Positions 12,101 through 23,275 of a DNA stretch of 64,000 nucleotides are shown in pieces. Numbering within the stretch: the stretch's first letter is position 1; each line of letters begins with the position of its first letter. Source of the DNA: Linyphia triangularis (lineage: Eukaryota > Arthropoda > Arachnida > Araneae > Linyphiidae); the NCBI GenBank assembly GCA_963978545.1, contig OZ021731.1, forward strand, positions 23,518,093 to 23,582,092. Reading direction: 5' to 3'. A model generated the notes under the pieces. The model had not been told where the DNA came from, did no database searches, and worked only from the letters and a program-made list of their open reading frames with translations. Both the position numbers and the translations under genes were made by a program.

Positions 12101-13026
12101 AAAATTTTAAAAACCAAAAATGAAAGAGCACACGAGTTTAGAATAAGACTTACGATCTCTCGCACCCAATGTGTGTATTGTTTTTTTGCGAGCTATGTGT
12201 TCATTGCACTAAATCAGATTTTAAGTGCAAACACAACTCTACTTGATACAATCTTAAAGAATATACAGTCTCTTTTGAAAGGGAATATACTTTGAAATTA
12301 TTTTTGCTGCCTCCACTATTTGAAGCCTGTAGCCTTTCTTGTTACTTTTTTTAAAAATTATTATTATTTTCAGCTATAGATTTAAATGTTTTCAATTGCA
12401 ATGTCAATCTTTTCCGATGTCCTAGCGAAGTGTGGGTGGTGATGTGGTAGGGGGGCTTGTGTTTCCCGTATAGCTCCGCCTGCAACAAGGTAAGGCTGTG
12501 TTGCGCTGGTTTTGTGTCATTTTTAAAAAAAAAAAAAATTTATCGTGTATCGAACTCTTTCAAAGTGAAAATGTTAATTTTTTGGTGATTTAAGTAATAT
12601 TAAATGCATTATGTTACTAGTCTACGATGATGTTAGAAAATTCTATGACTGAAACCGGCATAAGATAAAACGTAATAATGAAACTAACAAAAAACCTCGT
12701 ATATGGAAATAGAGGACATTGTCGTGGCAAAGACCAAAAAAATATGGTCAAGAGTTTCCATATCCTACTGTCAAACGAGTAAACATGATGTTGAAGGCGC
12801 ATAATTTAAAACGCACCTTTTTTAAGTCTCACTCTTAAATACCAAAGGAGAATTTAGAAGACTTTATCCAAATCCTTCTAGAAGACTAGTAAGTATTGTT
12901 TGACATTTTATCCTGCAAGTTTAAGAAAATTTATGAGTGCATTTGTCCCAGGCACTAAAATGTACCAGTCGGAGAATTAAGATTCTTAATCGATCAAAAT
13001 GGTGGTCGAAGACTTAGATATTGCTA
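12101..13026. other. No recognised gene
   Basis: A slightly less AT-rich patch lies at 12400-12500. Open stretches near 12600-12800 on both strands have no recognisable domain. Confidence 0.45.
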
Positions 13027-13893
13027 TCTATAATAATAAAACAAGCTGTGTGTCTGTCTATCTGTTTCTGGATCTATAGAAACCTACTTAAAATTGGAGT
13101 AGAGCTCTGAAATGTTCAGCACAAGTAATTTTGGCCTTCTGATTGGACTTTTGAAAAACAGAATTTTAAACTTTTATTTAGTTTTTTTTTTAAGTAAATT
13201 TCTTTAATTAATTAATATATATATTACAAAACGATTTCAAATAGGGCTACAGCTTTGAAATTTTCAACATAAGTAGTTGTGGCCATCTAATTGGATTTTT
13301 AAAAAACAGAATTTAAAATTTTTTTTTTTTTTTTTTATTTTTTTTAATTAATTAACAAGTATTTTACATATAAATTTGTAATTGAGCTACAGTTGTGAAA
13401 TATTCAACACAAGTAGCTTTGGCCTTCTAATTAGACTGACAAAAAGAATGTTAAAATTTTAATTTGTTTTTTAATTACTTTTTCACAAAAAGCGACTTTT
13501 AATAGGCCTGGAGCTCTGAAAGTTTCAACATAATAAGTTTTTGCTTCTAATTTTACTTTTCACAAACACGTGTTAAAATAATCTTAAAGAGGTGTTGTAT
13601 TATTGTATTAACGGGGAATTTTTTTTTTCTCGACAAGGGATAGGCTTCCAATATTAAGGCTTTACGTAGCAAGTAGATTTTAGTGAATGAAGCTAGCTTA
13701 TGCTTACGCAGCAATGAACCTTTGAGCGAAGGAAGCGAGCTCGATTTTGCGTAGCGATGAAACATCCTGCGGGCGAAGCGTCAAAAACTGGGACCTATAC
13801 ACGAATGACAGGTTTTCGCAACGCGAGACCTCACAGCTAACTAAAATACTGCACATGTTAAAATTTCGTAGCGAAGCATGGGTATTAAACTAG
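13027..13893 (+). mobile_element. Non-autonomous Helitron-like element
   Basis: Begins TCTATAATAATAAAACAAGC after an A and ends ...GGTATTAAACTAG. This gives the 5'-TC and CTRR-3' ends expected of Helitrons. A TTCG-TAG-CGAA mini-hairpin lies about 20 bases before the end. Inside are four diverged units of about 120-146 bp, each with a GCTCTGAAATTTTCAACA-like block followed by AAGTAGTTTTGGCC. The base after CTAG is C rather than the expected T. No Rep/helicase gene is present, so it would depend on another element. Confidence 0.7.
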
Positions 13894-14371
13894 CAATGGT
13901 TAAAATGAAGAACACTTTGAGAAGGGAAATTCTGAAGTAAAAATCACAGTTTCAGCTTCAAAAAGTAAACATATAGAAGCCTATAATGATTCAACTTTAT
14001 CTGAATCTAGTCATTTGGACAGTGACGATGTACTCCAGGCACATTCTTCAAGAACGTGTATAATAGATATGAAGTATCGGATAGGGCTTGGACAGTTATT
14101 GCTTCAGCAGTTCTTCTAACATCCACTTCGAAAATTGTTAAGAAATATTAAAATTTTCAAAAAGATTAAAATATTGTCCACTTTTGATTACTAAGTAAAA
14201 TATTCGTTAATATTTGTGTAAAAATATTTAAATTGCAATACCAGTGATTTATAGAAATATTTTTGTATTTACTTAATTTTATTTGAGTAATCGACTGACA
14301 TTTATCTAGAGATAAATTTTTATTTATTTTATTACTCTCGGTATGCAGTCTATTATTACTCAACAGATTGT

Positions 14372-14434
<63 letters not shown>

Positions 14435-15882
14435 TTTTTTTTTTTTTTTTTTTTGTAGGTTGAGACCTATTGATGGGTCGTGAACCATTTTTTATACGAT
14501 AGTAGTTTTTAAACCTGTGAGTTTTTCATATACTTAAAGTGGAAGTTAGAAGAAATACCAAAATGGGGGGGGGGGGTGATTTAATAAGCAGCGGCTGAGC
14601 GATAATTTTGTGACACGTCTATCAATACTAAATTGTTTTATCACAGTTCTTACCACTTTGTAACTAAAAAACAATTTAAAAATTACCATTGAATTATACG
14701 CTTTTTCAAACCATACAATAAGTGTGTATTACTTTTAAGAACTGGAGATATATTTAGTAATTTTAACTAATTCAATTATTTTTAGTAATTAAAAATTAAG
14801 ACATTTAATATTTTTTTTTTTTAAATTACAATTTGAATTAAGTTATTTTATGGGTAATCCAAAGTAATGTTAAAATCAATGATGTAGTGAAAAAGTGGGT
14901 CGCCATTGTTCACCTTTCTAAAAAGGTGAGTCTTGACCTGTGAAGGACTGATTTGTAATACATATTTGAAAAGATAAACTGTAGGATCGTTGCAATTTAA
15001 GAAGAAGGGGGGGGGGGGGGGGGGCTTGATTTTTATTTTTGGGAACCAATCAGTGTCTAATTTCCTTATTAGTTGGCGGAATACTTGGTCAGGGCCAACT
15101 TTATTTGGATGGGCGACTTTTACCTCATCGAAATTAATTACAATTTTTTTTACGCAAATCCGACAATTGTATAATATTTTCATTTCACTTATACTTTAAA
15201 TTTTTTTTATTTCAGATTCAGTTTTTTTCATGTTTAAATTAATGTTGATCAGAAAGACAAATTAAAAACTTGTCCTCTTAAAAAAATTATTAAAAATCCA
15301 CTTTTAAAACTTTTTTTTTATTTTGTAATTTTTTAATTATCCGTTCTCAGTTGTTTCTATAAAACACTTATTATTTTTTAGATATATCACTATTTCTATT
15401 ACTTATCAATCTGCTTGGAATTATTATTTTTCCTTTAACTAAAACAGCGCGATCATTTTGGAAAACACTGCCATAAAATATAAAGAAGCAAAAATGCTGA
15501 TGTTGCAGTCAGCTGTATTTTGAATTATGACGCTTTCGAAGTGGCCTTGGCTCTGGTTATAGTGAAAGAGATACTAAATGGATTTCTCCCGTTCAAATTT
15601 CAATACGTGTATTTTAAATAAAGAATATAACCATAGCTATTTCTAGTCATAATGGAACTGAAAAAAATTTCTGACTAATATTTGTGAAATGAATACTTGA
15701 TAGTAGACTTAATCAAGAAAAAACTACCGTTATAATGCGGAACTCTTTACTAGTAGCGGGGGTGGGTAAACCTAACCTAAATTGAAGATGTGATTCGGCT
15801 AATTTTGCACACGCCTACTGCTCCACCCATTGTAGAGGCGCTGACATCGTTTTCTAGTTTCGGTTTGACTAGATAGCGCCCT
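13894..15882. other. No recognised gene; several homopolymer tracts
   Basis: Contains (AT)n 14373-14429 followed by T24, an 11-base G run near 14567 and an 18-base G run near 15007. A short frame after the Helitron (13910-14120) with acidic/serine-rich codons could be a remnant, but I do not recognise it. Confidence 0.45.
14373..14453. repeat. (AT)n plus poly-T tract
   Basis: About 28 AT units, then about 24 T residues. Confidence 0.95.
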
Positions 15883-16565
15883 TAAGTAGTTTTGGCCTTC
15901 TAATTGAACTTTTGACAAACAAAATTTCCAATTTTTCATTAGCTTTTTTTAATTAATTTTTTAATTACTTAATAAATATTTTACAAAACGATTTCTAATA
16001 GGGCTACAGTTCTAAAATTTTCAATATAAGTAGTTTGGCCTTCTTATTGAACTTTTGACAAACAAAATTTCCAATTTTTGATTAGCTTTTTTTTAATTAA
16101 TTTTTTAATTAAATAATAAATGTTTTACAAAATGATTTTTAATAGGTGAACAGTTCTGAAATTTTCGAAATAAGTAGTTTTGGCCTTCTAATTAGAATTT
16201 TGACAAAAACAATGTCAAAATGTAAATTTGTTTTTAATTAATTTTTTAATTAATATTTTCCCAAAAAGCGACTTCTATGAGGCCTAGAGCTCTGAAAATT
16301 TCAATATAAGTAGTTTTGGCCTTATAATTTTACTTTTCACAAACACGTTAAAATATTCTCAAATGGATATTATATTAAAGGGCAATTTTCTTTGTTTTTT
16401 GATAGAGGAAGAGCTTCTTATATTAAGGGTTTACTCAGCAATTAGTTTTTAGTGAGCAAAGGGCCAAAAGCACCAATGATGGATCACCACAACACGGGGT
16501 CACGCTGCTAGCTAAAAAATTAGACATATTAAAATTTCGTAGGAATATCACTGGTATTTAGCTAG
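15883..16565 (+). mobile_element. 5'-truncated Helitron-like element
   Basis: Same family as 13027-13893 and 41889-43527. Three to four units carry the TTCAATATAAGTAG..TTTGGCCTTC block, followed by an ATATTAAAG...GGGCAATTTTC section and a degenerate terminal section ATTTCGTAG...GGTATTTAGCTAG. The end CTAG is followed by T, as Helitron insertion predicts. The TC 5' end is missing. The non-LTR element at 16690 starts about 125 bp downstream. Confidence 0.65.
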
Positions 16566-16700
16566 TAGTTACATAAAATATTTTAATTAATATAAAATAA
16601 ATATGTTTAAAGTACCACTTTTATCAATAACTATAATTTTATTTATAACTGTATTTAATAAATAAAATGGTAAATGGTAAATGTGTGTGGTAAATGGTAA

Positions 16701-17606
16701 TTGTGTAGATTACTAGACTCCCTTAAAATACAATATTACTCTTTTGTCCTTCCAGACGACAAAAAGACTAAAGTTGTCATAAAATCTCTTCCAGTCGACA
16801 CTGATGTCGATGAATTAAAAGCTGCTCTAATTGAGGAAGATCTCCCAGTTGAGAGTGTTAGTCAAATGTCGAGAAGAAGGCAAGGTGACATCACCAAATT
16901 ACCTCTCTTCCTTGTCACCCTCCCCCGATCTGATCAGGTCAGGGCTATTCACAACTTAAAAACATTCTTAATCTAAAAATAACTATTGAATCTTACAAAG
17001 GACGTGGTGGCGCCACTATGTGTTTTAACTGCCAAGCCTTTGGTCACACCCAAAGAGGATGTAGAAAATCTCCAAAATGCGTTAGGTGCGCTGGGGACCA
17101 CCCCTCAATTCAATGTACCCTTGAAAAGAATCCAAGCACACTCAAGTGCGCTAATTGTGGTGAGGGTCACACTGCTAATTTCCCTGGGTGCCCCATGAGA
17201 CCCAAAGAACAAACCAAGAAAACCACATATAGACCTGAAATTAATCCACAAAATTTTCCAACCATGACTAACAGACCCCAAGGAAAGGTCTACATTAATT
17301 CCAATTTGACCAGTGTTCCAAACGCATGGATAACCCCCCCCCCCCCCCAAAAAAAAAAAATTAAATGCTAGTGCATCACAGGACGCTCCGTCCACCTCAC
17401 AAACCATGACTGCTGTACCTGATAACACAAACAACACTATTTCTGATACTCAATTTAGCATTGCTGAAGCCAGGATTGTCCTCGGGGAACTCTCTGACCT
17501 AGTAAAATGGGTGAGAGAGGCCGGCCTCGTTGACCTACTTAAAGCTTGTAAAAGCTCCTTTGATGATACTGAGAAGCCAAAATTCAACTCCCAACATGTC
17601 CAGTAG
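16701..17606 (+). pseudogene. ORF1 (gag-like) of E1: PRE_C2HC and zinc knuckles
   Basis: RNA-binding ORF1 protein of a Jockey-like element. The N-terminal part (VVIKSLPVDTDVDELKAAL..., 16765-16970) fits the PRE_C2HC domain found before zinc knuckles in such gag proteins. Three Cys/His knuckles follow: CFNCQAFGHTQRGC (about 17018), CVRCAGDHPSIQC and CANCGEGHTANFPGC (to about 17195). A C-terminal segment rich in acidic residues ends at 17606. There are two frameshifts: near 16960, and at the run of 14 C plus 11 A at 17334-17359, where slippage or assembly error is plausible. The upstream start is missing, so the gene is 5'-truncated. It overlaps the ORF2 start by 11 bases. Confidence 0.8.
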
Positions 17607-20311
17607 GTCTCAAAGCTTTTATCCACTCACCATTGCATACTGGAATGCAAATGGCATTGTTTATAAACTTGAAGAAGTCAAGAATTTTCTTTTTACCCAC
17701 TCCATTGATATTTTTATGGTAGCCGAAACGCATGCTAAGCCATGCAACTCTTTAAAAATCCCCAACTATAAAACATATCGCACTGATAGACTGCACCACC
17801 GTGGGTGTGGTACAGCTATCTTTGCCAGAAACTCCCTTTCAACCTCTCTTTTTCGTACACACAATAGAGACAATATTGAGGAGACAAACATTCTACTTGA
17901 AGTCAGGGGCAGGCTGACCCACTTCTCAGCAATTTATAACCCTCCTCAGAATAAATTCACTAAAGAACTTATAGACTTTCTTATACCAAGAGACACCCCC
18001 ACCATTGCATGTGGTGACTTTAATGCAAAGAACAAAATTTGGGGCTGCAGAGCCAGCAACAGAAATGGGTTCACCCTACAAAAATGTGTCCAGAACGACA
18101 CCATCCAAATTATTGCACCCCAGCAACCCACTTACTATTCACTGCAAGGACACCCACCAGACATTCTAGATATCATTGCTACCAACACCTCACTTATTGC
18201 TCACATTGAAGTAATAAATGATCTTGACTCCGACCATCTCCCTGTTCTGGCAAAAGTAGCCAAACTGGCTAACAATGACACTGGGTCCATTCTCAAAACA
18301 GACTGGAATCTATATCACAATATCCTCCAAACTAACCAAGATCAGCATACACCCATGGTATATGAAAGGGACATCGACATTGCTATTAACAAACTTAATG
18401 AGGATATTTCCTCTGCACACATCACTGCCTCCAAACACAAAAAAGTTATCCATGACTACATGAGGCTCCCATCTGACATCCTTGATATCATTCGCTTTAG
18501 AAATAGATTACGTAAGCAATATCAAAGAACCATGGACCCCTCCCTTAAACCTGAACTGAACGCACTGAAAAGGGTCATAAAAGAGGCCACAAGAGAGAAT
18601 AGAAACGCCAGGTGGCAAGAAAAATTGACCACCCTGGAATTCTCTGACAACTCAATCTGGAAAATGGCAAAAGCCCTAAAAAGAGAAAAGTCCTACCAAA
18701 CCCCCCTTGAAGGTAATAATGGACCAGTCTATACTGAGAATGACAAGAGTGAAGCTTTTGCTGACTCTCTGGCCATTCAATTTCAGGATAACGTCACACC
18801 CAGAGATGAGGGTTATGAAAGACACATTAACAATACTGTAGAAATCTGGAAAAACTCTCAAATCCAATTCTCTATTACTCCTACCACCACTGATGAAGTG
18901 TCCCTCATCATCAAAAAACTCAAAAACCGTAAATCCCCTGGCTATGACCGAATTTCTAACAAAATGCTCAAAAGCATTCCCACTAAAGCAATCCAACACA
19001 TTACTGACATTCTAAATGCATGCTTAAGCATAGCATACTTCCCCTCCATTTGGAAAGAGGCCCTAGTCATTCTAATTCACAAGTCTGGCAAAGACCCCAC
19101 TATTCCAGCCAACTATAGACCCATAAGCTTACTCCCCAGCATTGGCAAAGTATACGAAAGAGTCATATCAAATCGCTTCTCTCCACTCATTGCACATATT
19201 CCAAAAGAGCAATTTGGTTTCATGAAAGACAGATGCACCACCAGACAACTGGTCAGAATCTTAGAATACGTAGGTGCTGCTAAATACCGCAGTGAAAGCT
19301 CTGCCATCCTCATGTTGGACGTTGCCAAGGCATTTGACAGAGTCTTTCACTGCGGATTGATATTCAAACTCCTCTCTCTTGACATCTCAAATGACATTGT
19401 CCACCTCATCTGGAGCTACCTTGATAAAAGGTCCTTCAGAGTGAGAGTGGGCAACTCTATCTCAACTTCCAGGCAAATTAAGGCCGGGGTCCCCCAGGGG
19501 AGTATCCTGGGTCCCACTTTATATAACATCTATACATCCGACTTCCCTTCTTTTAAGGACGACCGGAATTGCTTAACTGCTTTCTATGCAGATGACACGG
19601 CCATTGTCTCCAAATCACTCAACTCTCAAACTGCACTAAAAAAACCTGCAAAACAAAATTCCCACCATTGAAGCCTGGTGCTCCAAATGGAAGATTAGTA
19701 TTAATGCTGGCAAATCACAAGTTTTATGCACAGTTACTAAAAACAATAAAAAGAACAAAATTATTGGCAATGAGATCACACTTTTTAATGAAAAAATCCC
19801 CATTGTTAAAAAGGCCAAATATTTGGGTGTCACCATAAATACAAAACTTATATGGTCAGACCACATAACTAAAGTGACCAAAAACACATTTGGAGTTGCC
19901 AGAAAACTCGCCCCACTTATTGGTAGGAACTCCACACTACCCCTCAATCACAAAAGGAGACTCTATCTCAGTGCAATAAGACCAGTATTCACTTATGCTT
20001 CCCCTGCATGGGCCACCTGCACAGCCAGAGACATACATAGACTCCAGGTTATCCAAAATAAGATTCTTCGAAACATGGTAGACGCTAGTAGATATGTCAG
20101 GAATGACCTTATTCACAGGGACATGAAAATCAACACCATCGAACAACACCTAGCTGAGTTAAATATCTCCTTTTACAAAAAAGCGACTAAACCTAATTCT
20201 ATAATCAATGAATGCCTGGACTATGAAATTTCTCAGAACGACACACGTAACAGACCATACGCTGCTTTTGTACTATCTGACGCTATAATGACCACAAGAT
20301 TTAATAAGTAA
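17596..20311 (+). pseudogene. ORF2 of E1: APE endonuclease and reverse transcriptase
   Basis: Encodes target nicking and target-primed reverse transcription. I take the ATG at 17596, which overlaps the ORF1 stop and is followed directly by the endonuclease start YWNANGI. Endonuclease motifs follow: VAETH, IYNPPQ, GDFNAKN near 18011 and SDHLPV near 18230. The RT region has RPISLLPSIGKVYERV (19118), QFGFMKDRCTTRQL, LDVAKAFDRV (19318), GVPQGSILGP (19489) and the catalytic YADD at 19585-19596. The first frame ends at 19671, and the rest (YLGVTIN, RPVFTYASPAWA, DLIHRD, ending TRFNK at 20311) continues in another frame. The shift is at or near the A7 run at 19638-19644. Total length of about 905 codons is normal for Jockey ORF2. 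There is no RNase H domain. Confidence 0.9.
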
Positions 20312-20601
20312 TTTATTGATCTTACTTACTGTAAACACAAATTCTCTTACAGTCACACTTTTGTATATAGAAACGCAGGTTTCATGTAAATAACTCCTAT
20401 TTAGCCAAATTATTATTCCCTTGTATTTACCTTATTATGTTGTTAAAATCTCAGGATTTTTTCTAGTCAATATTGTTCATAAAAGCAAGAGCTTTTGTAT
20501 ATAGACCTTATTTAACCAACTTTTCTTTTCTTAATTATTTCGTATTGTCCCGTCCGTCCCTCACTGTAACTTTTCATGCAATTTAGATTTTTATATTTTA
20601 T

Positions 20602-20666
20602 GACGATCGCCCTTCGGGCTCAATTATGACCAGTGGTAAAGTGCCTCCGGGCTGTAGCCACTTAAA
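20602..20666 (+). promoter_or_regulatory. 3' UTR hairpins of E1
   Basis: A perfect GCCC-TTC-GGGC hairpin (about 20608-20618) is followed by AGTGG...CCACT closing an inner GCCTCCGGGC loop (about 20634-20664). The same pair occurs in E2 and, in part, in E3 and the minus-strand copy at 5455-5511. The likely role is recognition of the transcript's 3' end by the element's reverse transcriptase. Confidence 0.65.
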
Positions 20667-21154
20667 ACCATCATCAAAGAAAAAAAAAACTCAGACCTGG
20701 AGATCTGAACTAGACCGACCTGTTCCCGATCGTTCCAATTTTTCCTATGGCGCCCCGTAAAAAGAAGCCAGCTAAGCAAGGCTCTGTCCCTGTTGTTGTT
20801 GACGAGGCTAGCAAAGATATTCCAACCCCTGAAAATTCAATTGAATTAGCTCAACCTGCTGTTGAGAGTTGTGCAATTCTGGCTCCGGCGAATGAGGTGC
20901 TGCAGTACGAGGAGGTAAATCTCGCTAATATTGTTAGCCTCTCCTATGTACCCACTTGCTTCTACCTTGCTTCTGACGCGGACGGGAAAAGTGCCATAAG
21001 CTTTCTGCACAAGAGGCTTCTTGAGCAAAATGGCACTTTGAACGCCCGTGTTCATAAAAACATGATTTGCGTCACTCCACAACAAGAGATTGAGGAGGCG
21101 CTATTCCACACATGGCTGAAGGAGCTTGGAGTTCCTTTTTCGCAAGATAATCTC

Positions 21155-21830
21155 GGCAAACTTACTTCCTTTAAAGTAGTTATTAAGGGATTGCCTGGAT
21201 CCACATCTCCGGTGGAGATTGATGACTGGTTTGCCTCAGAGAAGCCAGAATTCCTACAAAAATCAGTCAACCAGATGAAGAGAAATCGTGGTATTAAGAT
21301 GCCACTCTTTATTCTGGAATCCCCTGGCCACCACAACAAAGAGAGCATTCTTGCCTGGAAGATGCTGCTCTTCCTGCAGATTGAGATGGAATCTCTAAAG
21401 GGGAAACAAGCTCTCGGACCTCGGCAATGCTTTAATTGTCAAAGCTGGGGCTCGCACTTGGCCACTTCATGTTCGCTTCCCACCAGATGTCGCCACTGTG
21501 CAGCTGAGCACCGTTCAAGTGACTGCCCGACCAAGGATGGTCCCAAACGCTGCTGCAATTGCAACCGGGCTCATTGCAGTAGCTCCCACACCTGCCCTGC
21601 TCGCAAAAATTTGCTTTCAAGAGGTAGAGAAGGCCCGTTAGTCAAAAGGGCGACCATTCCTTCTTCTACTTCTTCTCACAAGCAGGTGCAGAAATCTCCC
21701 TTTTTGCCAAGACCCCTGCAACTTGCTAAGCTCAAGAAGCCTTCCTATGCAGAAGTTGCTTCGCAAACCAACCTTTTGGACAAACCAGTGGAGAAAGTCT
21801 CTTTTTGTTCCAAAAGAACCATGACTAGCA
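21155..21830 (+). repeat. Internal duplication in E2 ORF1, unit 1
   Basis: About 700 bp from GGCAAACTTACTTCC to AACCATGACTAGC. It is closely similar to 21875-22545 at an offset of 720 bp early and 715 bp late, the difference being a 5-base deletion in unit 2. Confidence 0.9.
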
Positions 21831-21874
21831 TCAAATCTCACTCCTTTGAAGACGAAATTCGAGCTGCTGATCCT

Positions 21875-22545
21875 GGCAAACTCACTTCATTTAAAGTAGT
21901 TGTCAGGGGATTGCCTGGATCTACATCCCCAGCGGAGATAGTCGACTGGTTTGCCTCTGAGATGCCAGACTTCCAACCCAAATCAGTCACCCAGAAGAAG
22001 CCGAGGCATAAAGATGCCTCTCTTTATTCTGGAGTTCCCTGGCCACCACAACAAAGAGAGCATACTAGCCTGGAAGATGCTGCTCTTTCTGCAGATTTCG
22101 ATGGAACCTCTGAAGGGGAAACAAGCTCACGGACCCCGGCAATGCTTTAATTGTCAAAGCTGGGGCTCGCACTTGGCCTCTTCATGTTCGCTTCCCACTA
22201 GATGTCGCCACTGTGCTGCTGAACACCGCTCCAGTGACTGCCCGACCAAAGCTGGTCCCAAACGCTGCTGCAATTGCAACCAGGCGCATTGCAGTAGCTC
22301 TCACATCTGTCCTGCTCGCAGAATATTGATGTCCAGAGGTAGAGAAGGCCCTTTGGTCAAGAAGGCGACCATTCCTTCCTCTACCTCTCCTCGCAAGCAG
22401 GTGCAGAAAACCCAGTTTTTGCCAAGACCCCTGCAACTTGCAAAGCCCAAGAAGTCTTCCTTTGCAGAAGTTGCTACGCAAACCAACCTTATGGACGTAC
22501 CAGTGGAGAAAGTCTCCTTTTGTACCAAAGGAACCATGACATGCA
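21875..22545 (+). repeat. Internal duplication in E2 ORF1, unit 2
   Basis: Second copy of the PRE_C2HC and zinc-knuckle coding block. The 5-base deletion near 21990 throws it out of the upstream frame. Confidence 0.9.
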
Positions 22546-23062
22546 ACAGCTCTCTATCCTCCGTTTCTGATGTCAGTACCCCTACCTCATCCCAGGATGC
22601 CAGTACTGTCACCTATCTCACGACTTTACAGTTGGACGAGTACGCTGGCTGCTTGTCAACACTACGCAACTTTGCAGCTGATGTTGCCCGCCATTTCGAC
22701 ACCATTGACGATTTCTACAAGTTCGGATCCGACAACAGGTTCATGATACCTCTCCTTAAACATTTCAATGCGAAACCACTTGAAATCAGAGCGCATTTTG
22801 CTGATCAAAGACGCAAGAAGTCTGCAAAGTCCAGTCGATCCTCTTCCCGAAGTTCCACACCTGCGATCTAATTCCATTCTTGCTTGGCTCCTCCCACCTG
22901 TTATTTCCTCGCTTCTGATTGGAAGTCAAGTTTAGCCAGCTTCTATTATAAAAGAGTGCTTTGGATTTTTTTTTTACGAATTGAACTGTTTCTTCACCTA
23001 CTGTGCTGTCCTGTCCGTCCCTTCTGTATTTTTATGCCAATGATGACCTTCTCATCTTCGAC

Positions 23063-23120
23063 GATCGCCCTCCGGGCTCATTTATTGACCAGTGGTATAG
23101 TGCCTCCGGGCTGGTGCCAC
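23063..23120 (+). promoter_or_regulatory. 3' UTR hairpins of E2
   Basis: GCCC-TCC-GGGC hairpin followed by AGTGG...CCACT around GCCTCCGGGC, matching E1 in order and spacing. Confidence 0.65.
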
Positions 23121-23150
23121 TCTAAATCATTATTAAAGTAAAGTAAAGTT

Positions 23151-23275
23151 GTTTACTTTTTACTATGTCAACTAGATCAGACTCAACTGCTACGTTTTGC
23201 CTATTTAGGCCCATTTCGATAAGTGGAACAGTGCCCTCGGGCTGGCCCCACTAAAAATCCAATATTATAGTATAG
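23151..23275 (+). mobile_element. Solitary 3' tail of related non-LTR element (E3)
   Basis: Contains only the last roughly 100 bases of a family member: AAGTGGAACAGTGCCCTCGG, then CCCCACT, then AATATTATAGTATAGTAC. The tail matches that of the minus-strand copy near 5440 rather than E1 or E2. It is extremely 5'-truncated and sits directly behind the E2 tail. Confidence 0.7.

Larger units (their letters stand above)
16690..20691 (+). mobile_element. Jockey-like non-LTR retrotransposon (E1)
   Basis: A nearly complete two-ORF element of about 4 kb. ORF1 (gag-like, 16701-17606) lacks its N-terminus. ORF2 (17596-20311) encodes APE endonuclease and reverse transcriptase. The 3' UTR (20312-20680) contains two conserved GC hairpins, and an A-rich tail ends at 20691. 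The next element starts immediately at the tail. Mutations are few: two frameshifts in ORF1 and one in ORF2, two of them at homopolymers. The copy is therefore young or its defects are partly assembly errors. Confidence 0.85.
20747..22871 (+). pseudogene. Gag-like ORF1 of E2 with internal tandem duplication
   Basis: Starts at ATG 20747 (MAPRKKKPAKQG, a basic N-terminus). A PRE_C2HC-like domain (from about 21160) and Cys/His knuckles (CFNCQSWG..., CRHCAAEHRSSDC, CCNCN..., 21430-21600) follow. That whole block, through the PVEKVSFC motif, is repeated about 720 bp downstream (21875-22545). The second copy lacks 5 bases near 21990, which shifts the frame. The first frame therefore ends at 22150, and the second knuckle set is read in the frame that runs to 22871. 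The unique C-terminus (TLQLDEYAGCL..., basic RRKKSAKSSR) ends just before the 3' UTR. If the duplication were absent this would be a normal-length ORF1. Confidence 0.8.
20692..23150 (+). mobile_element. Gag-only non-LTR element (E2)
   Basis: Starts CTCAGACCTGGAGATCTGA directly after E1's A-rich tail. It has a short 5' leader and a gag-like ORF1 (20747-22871). Without any ORF2 it passes into a 3' UTR bearing the family hairpins (23063-23120) and ends with a TAAAG-type repeat tail. It would need reverse transcriptase from another element. The shared 3' stem-loop makes an E1-type element the obvious candidate. Confidence 0.75.

Noticed and set aside
12600..13020. Possible coding remnant flanking the Helitron at 13027
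   Set aside because: Some open stretches with mixed codons, but no motif links the two flanks and several stops interrupt them.
22872..23060. ORF2 following the E2 gag
   Set aside because: Sequence passes straight into the family 3' UTR. No endonuclease or RT motif exists in any frame.
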